Assembly: GCA_015487975.1 (NCBI GenBank)
Contig: WFOS01000092.1
Location: 27,019-91,018 of the forward strand
DNA length: 64,000 nt
Direction of reading: 5' to 3'
Origin: Ardenticatena sp.
GTDB taxonomy: Bacteria; Chloroflexota; Anaerolineae; Ardenticatenales; Ardenticatenaceae
Shown: piece after piece, positions 52,746-61,932 of the stretch
Numbering within the stretch: position 1 is the first letter of the stretch
Layout: every line of letters begins with the position of its first letter
The notes under the pieces: generated by a model
Told to the model about the DNA's origin: nothing
Database searches by the model: none
The model's input: the letters and a program-made list of their open reading frames with translations, nothing else
Translations under genes and position numbers: made by a program

Positions 52746-53891
52746 GTGTCAAGGCGGTGGATACAGGTCGTGGCAAGTGTGGCTTGGCTCTTCTTGAGTG
52801 GCCTTCTGATAGTGCGAGTAAGTGCGGCAGTCACGTTGCAGTACTTCCGCGCCACCGATCAAGGCTCAAGTGTACTCGTTGAATGGGAAACAGCGACGGA
52901 ATTCGACAATGTCGGCTTCTTCGTCCATCGCACGCTCGATGCTTCCTTTCCTGATGAGAGTACACGTATCAGTCCTTTCATCCCTGCCCAAGGAGATGGT
53001 CAGACAGGGGCGTATTATTCGTGGACAGATACGAACGTCCAGCCGGGTGTTGTCTACTATTACTGGTTGGAAGACATCAATGCAGCCAATCAATCCACCT
53101 ATCATTCGCCGCCAGTCATTGTCGTCCCTGGCGCTACACCAACTCCTTCGCCGACCCCCACGCGCACGCCAACACCAACCAATACGCCTACCATCACACC
53201 GACGCCATCGCCCACGACGACCCCAACGCCAACCCGCACCCCGACCCCGACGCCAACCCGCACGTCAACAGCTACTTCGACGCCGGCACCAACGCGCACC
53301 CCGACGCGCACACCAACGTTCACACCAACACCCACCAAAACCAACACGCCGTCGCCGGGAAGCACGCCGACGCATACCCCAACACCAACCCGTACGCCCA
53401 CGCCCACACGCACGCCCACGCCTACGCGCACGCCAACGCCGACCAAAACCAACACGCCACCACCAGACAGTACGCCGACACATACCCCAACACCAACCCG
53501 TACACCATTGCCAACTGCAACGTCGCGTGCAATGGGGGCATCTGCGAGCATGACAGCTACGCCGTCGCCCTACGCTTCACCCACACGATCGCCTACTCCG
53601 CTGCCTGAGCAACTGAAAGCCACCCCTAATGCCACACCTACGCTTGTCGTGACGGCAATCGCCGAAAAGGGCGAGACCATCATCGCCATGCCTGCGATTG
53701 AAAAGCCGCCCACCCCTGTGCAGGCAGAAACACCACCAAACCAGCGTATTGCTACTTCGCCGTCGCTGACGCCTTCGCCGTGGGCACCAATTTTGCGCAT
53801 GTTGGGCCTGGCGTCCTTGCTCGGTGTCATACTTGGTGTGGGATTGGTTGGGTGGTATGTGGTTCGTTCCATCGACAACCCAGATGAGTGA
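52746..53891 (+). CDS. Membrane-anchored surface protein with Pro/Thr-rich stalk
   Basis: 381 residues, starting with GTG 52746 (AAGGAG 7 nt upstream). A signal peptide covers residues 1-28. A beta-sandwich of about 100 residues follows, with [20 protein letters not shown] and YYYWLEDIN, a fibronectin-III-like pattern found in many exported proteins. Then comes a stalk of about 170 residues built from PT, RTPTPT and similar repeats (about 130-300), a less regular linker and a C-terminal helix (about 350-372) with a short cytoplasmic RSIDNPDE end. The stalk could span the cell wall and may be O-glycosylated. It lies between PqqD and the lipoprotein C25 peptidase. Confidence 0.78.
   Translation: MSRRWIQVVASVAWLFLSGLLIVRVSAAVTLQYFRATDQGSSVLVEWETATEFDNVGFFVHRTLDASFPDESTRISPFIPAQGDGQTGAYYSWTDTNVQPGVVYYYWLEDINAANQSTYHSPPVIVVPGATPTPSPTPTRTPTPTNTPTITPTPSPTTTPTPTRTPTPTPTRTSTATSTPAPTRTPTRTPTFTPTPTKTNTPSPGSTPTHTPTPTRTPTPTRTPTPTRTPTPTKTNTPPPDSTPTHTPTPTRTPLPTATSRAMGASASMTATPSPYASPTRSPTPLPEQLKATPNATPTLVVTAIAEKGETIIAMPAIEKPPTPVQAETPPNQRIATSPSLTPSPWAPILRMLGLASLLGVILGVGLVGWYVVRSIDNPDE
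53134..53517. repeat. Low-complexity tandem repeat coding for the Pro/Thr stalk
   Basis: CCNAC/ACGCC-type hexamer repeats on the plus strand. A larger unit is duplicated: ACCAAAACCAACACGCC starts at 53334 and again at 53442, 108 bp (36 codons) apart, with similar flanks ([13 protein letters not shown] in both). Likely to vary in copy number. Confidence 0.8.
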
Positions 53892-53900
53892 GGGGCATCT

Positions 53901-56069
53901 ATGCGGCCAAAAGTTCGTTTTGCATATGCTATCTATTTTTTGATGCTCGGCCTTCTCATCGGGGCGTGTCGTGCGCCATCGTCCACACCGATTTCGTCAT
54001 CGGGTGCAGTCGTCTCCGAAACGTCTCGCCCCCCATCTGACCGTGTGGCGCAAGTGCCCCAAAACCTTTTTGTCGCCGAAGAAGGACTGTACACTCTCTC
54101 CTTGGCAGATGGCGAGCAAACCGCTGTCGTCCATGGGCCAGAGGGGCAGATGCCTACATTGCTCCACAACGGGCGGCTCTATTTTTGGGGCACTCCTTCG
54201 ACAAGTCTATACAGTGCCGAAAATGTGTATCGACTCACGTTCGATGATGCACCGTTGGATTTCCCAATATACGATGCAACGCCTGAGCAAGCAGATGCCC
54301 CTTTGGCGTTCTACCAGCAGACCATCACGTTGGAAGAAAATAGGTTGTACGAACCCGAAATTCGGGAAGGCGAACACTGGTTCTGGGCATATTTGCCCGC
54401 CCCCAACACGTTCGAAACCACGTTCCAGGCTGACGCTGTTGCGCCGGATGCCGAGGGAACGGTGCAGATCACGTTCTACGCTGTGACCGACGCGCCCTCG
54501 CTTTCTCCTGACCACCACGTGCGTGTTTTCATCAACGACACGCTGGTGGCCGAAGCAACATGGGACGGCAAGGGGGCTTACACGCTAGAAGGCACCATTC
54601 CGGCTGGGGTGGTGCGCGACGGCGAAAACAGTCTCCGTGTGGAACTTCCCGGCGACCTGGAAGTCATCGCCGACATTCTCTATCTGAACGCGATCACGCT
54701 GACCTATCCGCGCCGATTTGTGCTGGGCGATTCGCCGCTCGTCTTCACGGCACCTTCGACGGGCGTGGTGCACGTTGAAGGAGTTGAGGGGACGCCGCTG
54801 GTGCTCGATCTCAGCACTACACCGCCATCTCGGCTCGACGGTTTCCAGTATGCCGCACGAACACTGACCGTCCGTGTCGAAGCCGGCCATCGCTACGCCC
54901 TGACAACACTCGAAAACGCGCGTCCCCCCACACGCATGGCACCGCTGGCGTTGCGACCCGACTTGCGTGCGATACCTGGTGCTGACTACATCGCCATTGG
55001 TCCCCAGGACTTGCTCGACGCTGCACAACCGCTTCTCGACTACCGGCGCTCACAGGGGTTGATACCCCAAGCTATCCCTGTCGATGCCGTGTACGACCAA
55101 TTTGGCAATGGTCTCCCCGAACCGGATGCGATCCGTGCATTCGTGCAGTATGCTGCCGAGAACTGGTCGCCTGCGCCACGTTTTCTCTTGCTGATTGGTG
55201 ATGCGACGTACGACCCGCGTGGTTACATCACCCCACCCGAAGCGAACCGTGTGCCAACCTTCCTCATCTGGACAACCTACGGTGGTGAAACGGCTACCGA
55301 TCTTCCGTTCGCCGACATCGACGACGATGGTATCCCCGACATTGCAGTGGGGCGCATTCCCGCTCGTACCCCCGAACAGGTGCAGACCGTGGTGCAAAAA
55401 ACGTTGCGCTTCGAGCAGGCACGCGTGGCTTCCACTACACCACGTGTGCTTGCCGTTGCCGATGGGCGCGAACCACGCTTCGCGGACGATGCCCAATCGT
55501 TTCTCGATCTGGTGCAGCCAGCGTACCAAACCGACCTTTATCGCCCAGCCCCCGATACCCCCGATGCTGATGTGCCCTTGCTTAATCGCTTGAACGACGG
55601 TGCGTTTATCACCGCCTACTTTGGGCATGGAAGTGTCACACAATGGGGGCGCGATCGCATTTTCCATGTGGACGATGCCCAACAACTCCGTAATGAGATA
55701 CTGCCCATCTTTCTCAACTTTACTTGCCTGACGGGCTTTTTCATCCATCCCGAAGTCGAATCATTGACCGAAGCGTTGCTCTGGCAACCAGATGGTGGCA
55801 TTGCCGCAGCGTTGGCGCCGACAAGTTTGACGCTGCCGAGCGACCAACAATTTCTTTCGAATCCGCTCGCCGCATTTTTAGCGGAGCATCGCTACGCCAC
55901 ATTGGGGGAACTGTTGCTCGCAGCACAGCAAGAAGCGATGCCACAACAAGCAGAGAACGTGCCAGTCGTGCAAACTGGCGTCCAGGATGTGCTCAACACC
56001 TTTTTGTTGCTGGGCGACCCCGCGTTGCGTCTTTTCGATGATACACAAACGGCATCATCAGGAGAATGA
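53901..56069 (+). CDS. Lipoprotein C25-type cysteine peptidase
   Basis: 722 residues. ATG 53901 with GAGGGG 6 nt upstream. The lipobox LIGAC puts the lipidated cysteine at residue 23. A beta-rich N-terminal part (about 70-330) precedes the C25 catalytic domain, with His576 in AYFGHGS and Cys609 in NFTCLTGFF. It shares the arrangement YIAIGPQDLLDAAQPLLDYRRSQGL with the first C25 protein (DYLVITHRAFLTQARALADYR), so the two are distant paralogues. This one is tethered to the membrane and lacks the C-terminal PLIVR motif. Probably matures or sheds exported proteins of the same cluster. Confidence 0.83.
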   Translation: MRPKVRFAYAIYFLMLGLLIGACRAPSSTPISSSGAVVSETSRPPSDRVAQVPQNLFVAEEGLYTLSLADGEQTAVVHGPEGQMPTLLHNGRLYFWGTPSTSLYSAENVYRLTFDDAPLDFPIYDATPEQADAPLAFYQQTITLEENRLYEPEIREGEHWFWAYLPAPNTFETTFQADAVAPDAEGTVQITFYAVTDAPSLSPDHHVRVFINDTLVAEATWDGKGAYTLEGTIPAGVVRDGENSLRVELPGDLEVIADILYLNAITLTYPRRFVLGDSPLVFTAPSTGVVHVEGVEGTPLVLDLSTTPPSRLDGFQYAARTLTVRVEAGHRYALTTLENARPPTRMAPLALRPDLRAIPGADYIAIGPQDLLDAAQPLLDYRRSQGLIPQAIPVDAVYDQFGNGLPEPDAIRAFVQYAAENWSPAPRFLLLIGDATYDPRGYITPPEANRVPTFLIWTTYGGETATDLPFADIDDDGIPDIAVGRIPARTPEQVQTVVQKTLRFEQARVASTTPRVLAVADGREPRFADDAQSFLDLVQPAYQTDLYRPAPDTPDADVPLLNRLNDGAFITAYFGHGSVTQWGRDRIFHVDDAQQLRNEILPIFLNFTCLTGFFIHPEVESLTEALLWQPDGGIAAALAPTSLTLPSDQQFLSNPLAAFLAEHRYATLGELLLAAQQEAMPQQAENVPVVQTGVQDVLNTFLLLGDPALRLFDDTQTASSGE

Positions 56070-56070
56070 G

Positions 56071-56541
56071 ATGCCTACGATTTTAGTGATTTGCACCGCG
56101 AACCAGTGCCGTTCGCCCATGGCCGAAGCTCTGTTACGCAAATATCTCGCTGATGCGGGCTATCCCGATTGGTGCGTGGAATCAGCAGGGACTCATGCGT
56201 ATGATGGCGTACCTGCGACCGGCAAAAGCGTGCAGGTGATGCGTGAGTATGGGCTTGACATCAGCCACCACCGTTCGCGCGAAGTAACCGCTGAAATGCT
56301 TGCTCGCGCTGATCTGGTGTTGACCATGACGCAGGGGCACAAAGAAGCCTTGTTGGTCGAGTTTCCCGAAGCACGTGGCAAAACGTTCATGCTCAGCGAA
56401 ATGTCAGGCTTGCCGTTGGATATTGCCGACCCCGTGGGGCAATCGTTGGAACGCTACCGTGAGACCGCTCGTGATATCGACCTGTTCATTCGCCAGGGAT
56501 TCGACAACATCATTACACATGCAAAGGATCATGGTGTATGA
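56071..56541 (+). CDS. Low-molecular-weight protein-tyrosine-phosphatase family protein
   Basis: 156 residues from ATG 56071 (GGAG upstream). The P-loop is CTANQCRSP (Cys8, Arg14) and the general-acid aspartate is in DIADPVGQ. In capsule and exopolysaccharide loci this family (Wzb/Etp type) dephosphorylates the tyrosine kinase that controls polymer export; no such kinase is in the window. Arsenate reductases of the same fold have a different cysteine pattern. It overlaps the next gene by 4 bp (ATGA), so it is coupled to the nucleotide-sugar dehydrogenase. Confidence 0.9.
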   Translation: MPTILVICTANQCRSPMAEALLRKYLADAGYPDWCVESAGTHAYDGVPATGKSVQVMREYGLDISHHRSREVTAEMLARADLVLTMTQGHKEALLVEFPEARGKTFMLSEMSGLPLDIADPVGQSLERYRETARDIDLFIRQGFDNIITHAKDHGV

Positions 56542-57872
56542 AGACAGCCAAAACGATGCTCATAGAGCAATTCGTTCAGCGTGATGCGACGCTTGCCGTG
56601 ATAGGCCTGGGCTACGTTGGATTACCCCTAGCGCTGGCTTTTGCCCGCGCTGGGTTTGATGTGATTGGAATCGATATCGATGCAGAACGCGTGGCGTTGT
56701 TGCAACAGGGGTACTCCTACATCGAGGATATTTCCGACGAATCATTGCGTGCTCTCTTGCGGCAGCCGATGCTCGCCGGGCACAATACCCTCACACCGAC
56801 ACATGGTGGCTTTCACGCCACCACGCGCTTCGACGTGTTGCAAGATGTGCAAGCCGCCATCATTTGTGTTCCGACACCGCTCAGCAAGACCGGCGATCCC
56901 GACATCTCGTACATCACCGCCGCCGTCGAACAAGTGGCCACGTATTTGCACCCCGGCATGCTCATTGTGCTGGAAAGCACCACCTACCCTGGCACCACCA
57001 CCGAAGTCGTTGTGCCAGCATTGACGACCCACCACCCGACGCTTGAAGTAGGGCACGATCTATTCGTCTGCTTTTCACCCGAACGCATCGACCCGGGGCG
57101 CACGGATTGGACAATCGAAAACACCCCCAAGGTGATGGGGGGCGTGACGCCGCATTGTCTGGATGTTGGGCGTGCTTTGTACGAACAAGCCATTCAGACT
57201 ATCGTCCCCGTTAGCAACACCGAAACCGCCGAGATGGTCAAACTACTCGAAAACACCTTCCGCGCCGTCAACATTGCGTTGGTCAACGAAGTGTTGCTGA
57301 TGTGCGATACCCTGGGTCTGGATGCGTGGGAAGTCATCGAGGCTGCTGCGACCAAACCCTTTGGCTTCATGAAGTTCACGCCAGGCCCCGGTCTGGGCGG
57401 CCACTGTTTACCCGTTGACCCCCTTTATCTTTCATGGAAACTCAAAACGCTCAACTACCATGCCCGTTTCATTGACTTGGCAACCCAAATCAACACCTCC
57501 ATGCCGTCTTACTGGGTGCAAAAAGTCCAGGACGCCTTGAATGATGCCGCCAAGCCAGTGCGCGGTAGCCGCATTCTCATCATCGGTGTGGCCTACAAAC
57601 GCGATGTCGGTGATTTGCGGGAATCCCCCGCTCTCGATATCATCCATCTGTTGCAAGCCAAGGGGGCGTACGTCATGTACCACGATCCACATGTGCCGCA
57701 CATTGCCTATGATGGTATCGACTTGATGTGCGAACCCGACCTGGAAGCGGCACTCGATACTGCCGATTGCGTTGTCATTGTGACTGATCATAGCACCTAC
57801 GACTGGGCGATGATTCGTCGCCGGGCGCGGGTGCTGGTGGATACGCGCCATGTGGCGCATACACGCCAATGA
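56538..57872 (+). CDS. UDP-N-acetylglucosamine/UDP-sugar 6-dehydrogenase (WbpA type)
   Basis: 444 residues. An NAD-dependent enzyme oxidises C6 of a UDP-sugar to the uronic acid. The Rossmann motif is GLGYVGLP (residues 23-30). The family signature ESTTYPGTTTEVV and the catalytic Cys290 in GLGGHCLPVDP follow. The GGHCxPVDP form is typical of UDP-HexNAc dehydrogenases (WbpA/WecC/VipA) rather than UDP-glucose dehydrogenase. The C-terminal NAD-like domain has GVAYKRDVGDLRESPA. It supplies precursors for an acidic surface polysaccharide. Last gene before a terminator. Confidence 0.9.
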   Translation: MKTAKTMLIEQFVQRDATLAVIGLGYVGLPLALAFARAGFDVIGIDIDAERVALLQQGYSYIEDISDESLRALLRQPMLAGHNTLTPTHGGFHATTRFDVLQDVQAAIICVPTPLSKTGDPDISYITAAVEQVATYLHPGMLIVLESTTYPGTTTEVVVPALTTHHPTLEVGHDLFVCFSPERIDPGRTDWTIENTPKVMGGVTPHCLDVGRALYEQAIQTIVPVSNTETAEMVKLLENTFRAVNIALVNEVLLMCDTLGLDAWEVIEAAATKPFGFMKFTPGPGLGGHCLPVDPLYLSWKLKTLNYHARFIDLATQINTSMPSYWVQKVQDALNDAAKPVRGSRILIIGVAYKRDVGDLRESPALDIIHLLQAKGAYVMYHDPHVPHIAYDGIDLMCEPDLEAALDTADCVVIVTDHSTYDWAMIRRRARVLVDTRHVAHTRQ

Positions 57873-57909
57873 CGGGCGAGCCCAACGACGCGGGGAGCGC
57901 CCGTTTTTC
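57872..57909 (+). terminator. Terminator after the UDP-sugar dehydrogenase gene
   Basis: Stem ACGGGCG / CGCCCGT (57872-57878 and 57898-57904) with inner CCC/GGG pairing, followed by TTTTTCA. Confidence 0.82.
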
Positions 57910-57953
57910 ATTGGTGTTCGCAGTCGAACCAGAACCAACGAATGAGGGACTGT

Positions 57954-58865
57954 ATGCCGAACACGAGTTATCGCCGCACACATTTGCAGCAACTCGAATC
58001 CGAGGCCATGTACGTCATGCGCGAAGTCGCCGCGCAGTTCGAACGCCCAGTGCTGCTCTTTTCGGGGGGGAAAGATTCGATTGTGCTGGTGCACCTGGCA
58101 CGCAAAGCCTTCTATCCGGGCAAAATTCCCTTCCCCTTGTTGCATATCGATACTGGACATAACTTCCCCGAAACGCTGGAATTTCGTGATCGGCTGGTCG
58201 AAAAAATTGGTGCCCACCTGATTGTGCGTTACGTGCAAGACAGTATCGACCAGGGGCGTGTCAAGGAAGAAAGGGGCCCGTATGCCTCACGCAATGCCTT
58301 GCAGACAGTGACATTGTTGGACGCCATCGAGGAATTTCGCTTCGATGCTGCCATTGGTGGCGCTCGCCGCGATGAGGAGAAAGCGCGTGCCAAAGAACGT
58401 TTCTTCTCCCACCGCGACCAGTTTGGCCAATGGGACCCCAAGAATCAGCGTCCCGAACTCTGGACGCTCTACAATGGGCGCAAAGGGCCCGGCGAGCATT
58501 TTCGCGTGTTCCCGCTCAGCAACTGGACGGAACTCGATGTCTGGATGTACATCAAGCGCGAAGGCATCGAATTACCCAGCCTCTATTTCGCCCATCGGCG
58601 TCAAGTGGTCAATCGGCTGGGGGTCTGGCTGGCGGTCTCTGACATCGTGCAACCGTTGCCGGGCGAAGAAGTGGCCGAAAAAACGGTCCGTTTCCGCACG
58701 ATTGGCGACATGACCTGCACAGGTGCGGTCGAATCCAATGCGACCACCATCGACGATATCATCATGGAAGTGGCGACAGCCCGCGTGACGGAACGTGGCG
58801 CGCGCGCCGACGACAAAGTCTCCGAAGCAGCGATGGAAGACCGCAAGCGCCAGGGATACTTCTAA
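57954..58865 (+). CDS. cysD: Sulfate adenylyltransferase subunit 2 (CysD)
   Basis: 303 residues from ATG 57954 (GAGGG 5 nt upstream). With CysN it converts sulfate and ATP to adenosine phosphosulfate. The PP-loop is SGGKDS (residues 37-42). Conserved segments are LLHIDTGHNFPET, GARRDEEKARAKER, FRVFPLSNWTELDVW and the C-terminal TVRFRTIGDMTCTGAVES. The length is normal. It precedes the cysN-cysC fusion by 30 bp in one operon. No cysH or sulfite reductase gene lies in the window. Confidence 0.96.
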   Translation: MPNTSYRRTHLQQLESEAMYVMREVAAQFERPVLLFSGGKDSIVLVHLARKAFYPGKIPFPLLHIDTGHNFPETLEFRDRLVEKIGAHLIVRYVQDSIDQGRVKEERGPYASRNALQTVTLLDAIEEFRFDAAIGGARRDEEKARAKERFFSHRDQFGQWDPKNQRPELWTLYNGRKGPGEHFRVFPLSNWTELDVWMYIKREGIELPSLYFAHRRQVVNRLGVWLAVSDIVQPLPGEEVAEKTVRFRTIGDMTCTGAVESNATTIDDIIMEVATARVTERGARADDKVSEAAMEDRKRQGYF

Positions 58866-58895
58866 AACCAGGATGTGTGGAGAACGAGGCAAGCC

Positions 58896-60869
58896 ATGAC
58901 GATCGAACAGCAACCCGAAATCAAAACCGAGCTGGAAACACGTGCACCCGCCACCGAAGTGGTGGAACTGCTGCGCTTTTCGACCGCAGGCAGCGTAGAC
59001 GATGGGAAGAGCACGCTCATCGGGCGCCTGTTGTACGATACGCGCCAGATTTTCGAAGACCAACTCGATGACGCCCGCCGTGCTAGCCAGACGCGCGGTG
59101 ACCCGTCCATGGAACTGGCTTTACTCATGGATGGCCTGCGGGCTGAACGCGAGCAGGGCATTACCATCGATGTCGCGTATCGCTATTTCGCGACGCCAAA
59201 GCGCAAATTCATCATTGCCGATACACCGGGCCACATTCAGTACACGCGCAACATGGTGACTGGTGCTTCGACGGCTGAACTTGCCGTCATTCTCGTGGAT
59301 GCTCGCAAAGGCATCGTCACACAAACGAAGCGGCATACGTTCATCTCGACGCTCTTGCGCATCCCCCACCTAGTAATTGCCATCAACAAGATGGACTTGG
59401 TGGACTATTCGCAGGCCGTGTACGAACGCATCATGAACGAATTCAATGACTTTGCCGCCAAACTCCGTGTGCAAGATGTGGTCTTCATTCCGATTTCTGC
59501 TTTGCATGGCGATAATGTGGTCCATAAAAGCGTCAACATGCCCTGGTACGATGGCCCCACATTGCTGCACTACCTGGAAACGGTCAATGTGGGGGCAACC
59601 CGTAATTTGGTGGACTTCCGTTTCCCCGTGCAATACGTCATTCGCCCCAACCAGGACTTCCGCGGTTTTGCCGGACAGATTGCCTCTGGGCGTATCCGCT
59701 CCGGCGAAGAGGTGGCGGTGTTGCCCTCGGGCTTGACAACGCGTGTCAAATCCATCGTCACGTTCGATGGCGAACTTTCAGAAGCCGTTGCAGGGGACTC
59801 GGTCGTGCTGACACTCGAAGATGAGATCGACATCAGCCGCGGCGATATGATTGTGCGTGTGCACAACTTACCGCAAAAAGCCAATCGGCTCGATGCCCTC
59901 ATCTGCTGGATGGACGAAGAGCCACTCGACCCGCGGCGCACGTACTGGCTGCAACACACCACGCGCACCGTCAAAGCCTTGATTTCTGATGTGAACTACC
60001 GCATCGATGTGGATACCATGCACCGCGAGCAGGCGGATACCTTGCGCTTGAACGATATTGGGCGTGTGCAGCTGACCACCACACAGCCACTCTTTTTCGA
60101 CCCCTATGACAAGAACCGTGCCACCGGCTCTTTCATTCTCATCGACCCGTTTACCAATCGCACCGTTGCTGGCGGCATGATTCGTGATATGACCCGTGAC
60201 GTGGACGAGCTGGTTGAGGAAGAACGTCCCTCGGTTACGGTGCGCCGCCCGGTTTCGCAAAATGTGGTGTGGGAAAGCGGGGCGCTCACTCGTGAGATGC
60301 GCGAGCGGCTGAAAGGGCACAAAGCTGCGGTGCTCTGGTTCACCGGGCTTTCTGGGTCGGGCAAGTCCACCGTTGCCAAAGCTCTCGAACGCCGTTTGTT
60401 CGAGATGGGCGTGCATACCTTCTTCATCGACGGCGACAATCTGCGCCATGGCTTGAATGGCGATTTGGGCTTCACCCCAGAAGACCGCGCCGAAAACATC
60501 CGCCGCGCCGCCGAAGTGGCACGCCTGGCATTCGAGCATGGCAACGTGGTGCTGGCATCCTTCATTTCACCCTACGAACGCGACCGCGAATTCGCCCGCT
60601 CGCTGATCCCCGCCGGGCGCTTCTTCGAGGTCTATGTGAAATGTGACGTCGAGGTCTGCAAGCGCCGCGACCCCAAAGGGTTGTATGCACGCGCCTTGCG
60701 GGGCGAAATTAAGAACTTCACTGGGGTGGATGCCCCTTACGAAGAACCACGTGCGCCCGAACTCGTGGTCGAGACCGACTTGCAAAGTGTGGATGACATT
60801 GTCGAAACCATCTTGCAAGAGCTGGTGCGCGTGGGGATTGTGCCGCCATCTACCGAAGCCGACGCTTGA
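58896..60869 (+). CDS. cysNC: Bifunctional sulfate adenylyltransferase subunit 1/APS kinase (CysN-CysC fusion)
   Basis: 657 residues from ATG 58896 (GAGG 6 nt upstream). The N-terminal GTPase domain has GSVDDGKST (32-40), DTPGH and NKMD. Two beta-barrel domains run to about residue 435. The fused APS kinase (about 460-657) has P-loop GLSGSGKST (484-492), the DGDNLRHGLNGDLGF motif and FISPYERDRE. Together with CysD it makes PAPS directly. The fusion is known from NodQ and other sulfation pathways as well as assimilation. A terminator follows. Confidence 0.96.
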   Translation: MTIEQQPEIKTELETRAPATEVVELLRFSTAGSVDDGKSTLIGRLLYDTRQIFEDQLDDARRASQTRGDPSMELALLMDGLRAEREQGITIDVAYRYFATPKRKFIIADTPGHIQYTRNMVTGASTAELAVILVDARKGIVTQTKRHTFISTLLRIPHLVIAINKMDLVDYSQAVYERIMNEFNDFAAKLRVQDVVFIPISALHGDNVVHKSVNMPWYDGPTLLHYLETVNVGATRNLVDFRFPVQYVIRPNQDFRGFAGQIASGRIRSGEEVAVLPSGLTTRVKSIVTFDGELSEAVAGDSVVLTLEDEIDISRGDMIVRVHNLPQKANRLDALICWMDEEPLDPRRTYWLQHTTRTVKALISDVNYRIDVDTMHREQADTLRLNDIGRVQLTTTQPLFFDPYDKNRATGSFILIDPFTNRTVAGGMIRDMTRDVDELVEEERPSVTVRRPVSQNVVWESGALTREMRERLKGHKAAVLWFTGLSGSGKSTVAKALERRLFEMGVHTFFIDGDNLRHGLNGDLGFTPEDRAENIRRAAEVARLAFEHGNVVLASFISPYERDREFARSLIPAGRFFEVYVKCDVEVCKRRDPKGLYARALRGEIKNFTGVDAPYEEPRAPELVVETDLQSVDDIVETILQELVRVGIVPPSTEADA

Positions 60870-60890
60870 CATCTTGCTGATTTTCACCAA

Positions 60891-60927
60891 AAACCTGTCA
60901 GGTCGCTTTTGGCCTGGCAGGTTTTTG
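60891..60927 (+). terminator. Terminator after cysNC
   Basis: 12-bp stem AAACCTGTCAGG / CCTGGCAGGTTT (one G-T pair) with a 10-nt loop, followed by TTGTAT. Confidence 0.82.
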
Positions 60928-60951
60928 TATCACATGAACAATGGAGGAAAC

Positions 60952-61929
60952 ATGGGAACCTATCTCGTCACCGGCGCGGCCGGTTTCATTGGCGCAAACG
61001 TGGCTGCACGATTGTTGGCGGAAGGGCACAGCGTCGTCGGCGTAGACAACCTGAACGATGCCTACGATGTTCGCTTGAAGCAATGGCGGTTGCAGCAATT
61101 GCAGCCCCATGCCGCCTTTTTCTTTGTGCATGCCGATATTGGCAACTTCGAGGCGCTGCAAGGCCTTTTCGAGGTACACCAGTTCGATGCTGTTATCAAT
61201 CTGGCCGCGCGGGCCGGTGTGCGGCAGTCGGTACGCAACCCCTGGGTCTATATGGAAACCAACGCCACGGGCACGCTCAATCTGCTGGAATTGTGTCGGC
61301 AGCATGGCGTGAATAAGTTCGTGCTGGCGTCCACATCCAGTTTGTACGGCCGCCATAACCAGATGCCGTATCGCGAAACTGCCAACACCGATTCGCCGCT
61401 TTCGCCCTATGCAGCGTCCAAAAAAGCCGCCGAGGTGTTGGCGTACACCTATCACTCCCTGTACAACATCGACGTGAGCGTGCTACGCTACTTTACGGTG
61501 TATGGCCCTGCTGGCCGCCCGGACATGAGTTTGTTTCGTTTCGTGCAGTGGATTTCGGAAGGCAAGCCGGTCATCGTCTTCGGGGATGGGCAGCAGTCGC
61601 GCGATTTTACCTATGTGGACGACATTGCGCGGGGCACCATTGCCGCTTTGCGCCCATTGGGCTACGAAATCATCAACTTGGGCTCCGATACGCCGGTCGT
61701 GCTGATGGACGCCATCCGGCTGGTCGAGCGTCTGGTAGGGCGCAAGGCGCACATCATCTACCATGAAGCGCATCCCGCCGACGTGCGTGCCACGTGGGCA
61801 GATATCTCCAAGGCGGAGCGCTTGTTCGACTGGCGCCCACAGACAGCGTTCGAGGAAGGCGTTGCCAATCTCGTGCAATGGTATCAAGAGAACCGCGATT
61901 GGGCCTCACAGATTGAGACGGGTGTGTAA
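60952..61929 (+). CDS. NAD-dependent sugar-nucleotide epimerase (UDP-glucuronate 4-epimerase-like)
   Basis: 325 residues from ATG 60952 (GGAGG 4 nt upstream). Extended short-chain dehydrogenase: NAD motif GAAGFIG (8-14), active site Tyr153 and Lys157 in YAASK, with the serine in ASTSSLYG. The pattern LRYFTVYGPAGRPDMSLFRF and INLAARAGVRQSVRNP match the CapI/LpsL group that interconverts UDP-glucuronate and UDP-galacturonate. Its substrate class fits the dehydrogenase upstream. The next gene starts immediately after its stop. Confidence 0.9.
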   Translation: MGTYLVTGAAGFIGANVAARLLAEGHSVVGVDNLNDAYDVRLKQWRLQQLQPHAAFFFVHADIGNFEALQGLFEVHQFDAVINLAARAGVRQSVRNPWVYMETNATGTLNLLELCRQHGVNKFVLASTSSLYGRHNQMPYRETANTDSPLSPYAASKKAAEVLAYTYHSLYNIDVSVLRYFTVYGPAGRPDMSLFRFVQWISEGKPVIVFGDGQQSRDFTYVDDIARGTIAALRPLGYEIINLGSDTPVVLMDAIRLVERLVGRKAHIIYHEAHPADVRATWADISKAERLFDWRPQTAFEEGVANLVQWYQENRDWASQIETGV

Positions 61930-61932
61930 GTG

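Noticed and set aside
53134..53517. CRISPR-like appearance of the repeat field
   Set aside because: Units are short, imperfect and codon-phased, without unique spacers; it encodes the Pro/Thr stalk. No cas gene is present.
53102..53551. Gly/Val-repeat reading frame on the minus strand in the stalk region
   Set aside because: A direct by-product of the Pro/Thr repeat in the other strand; no start signal or flanking context.
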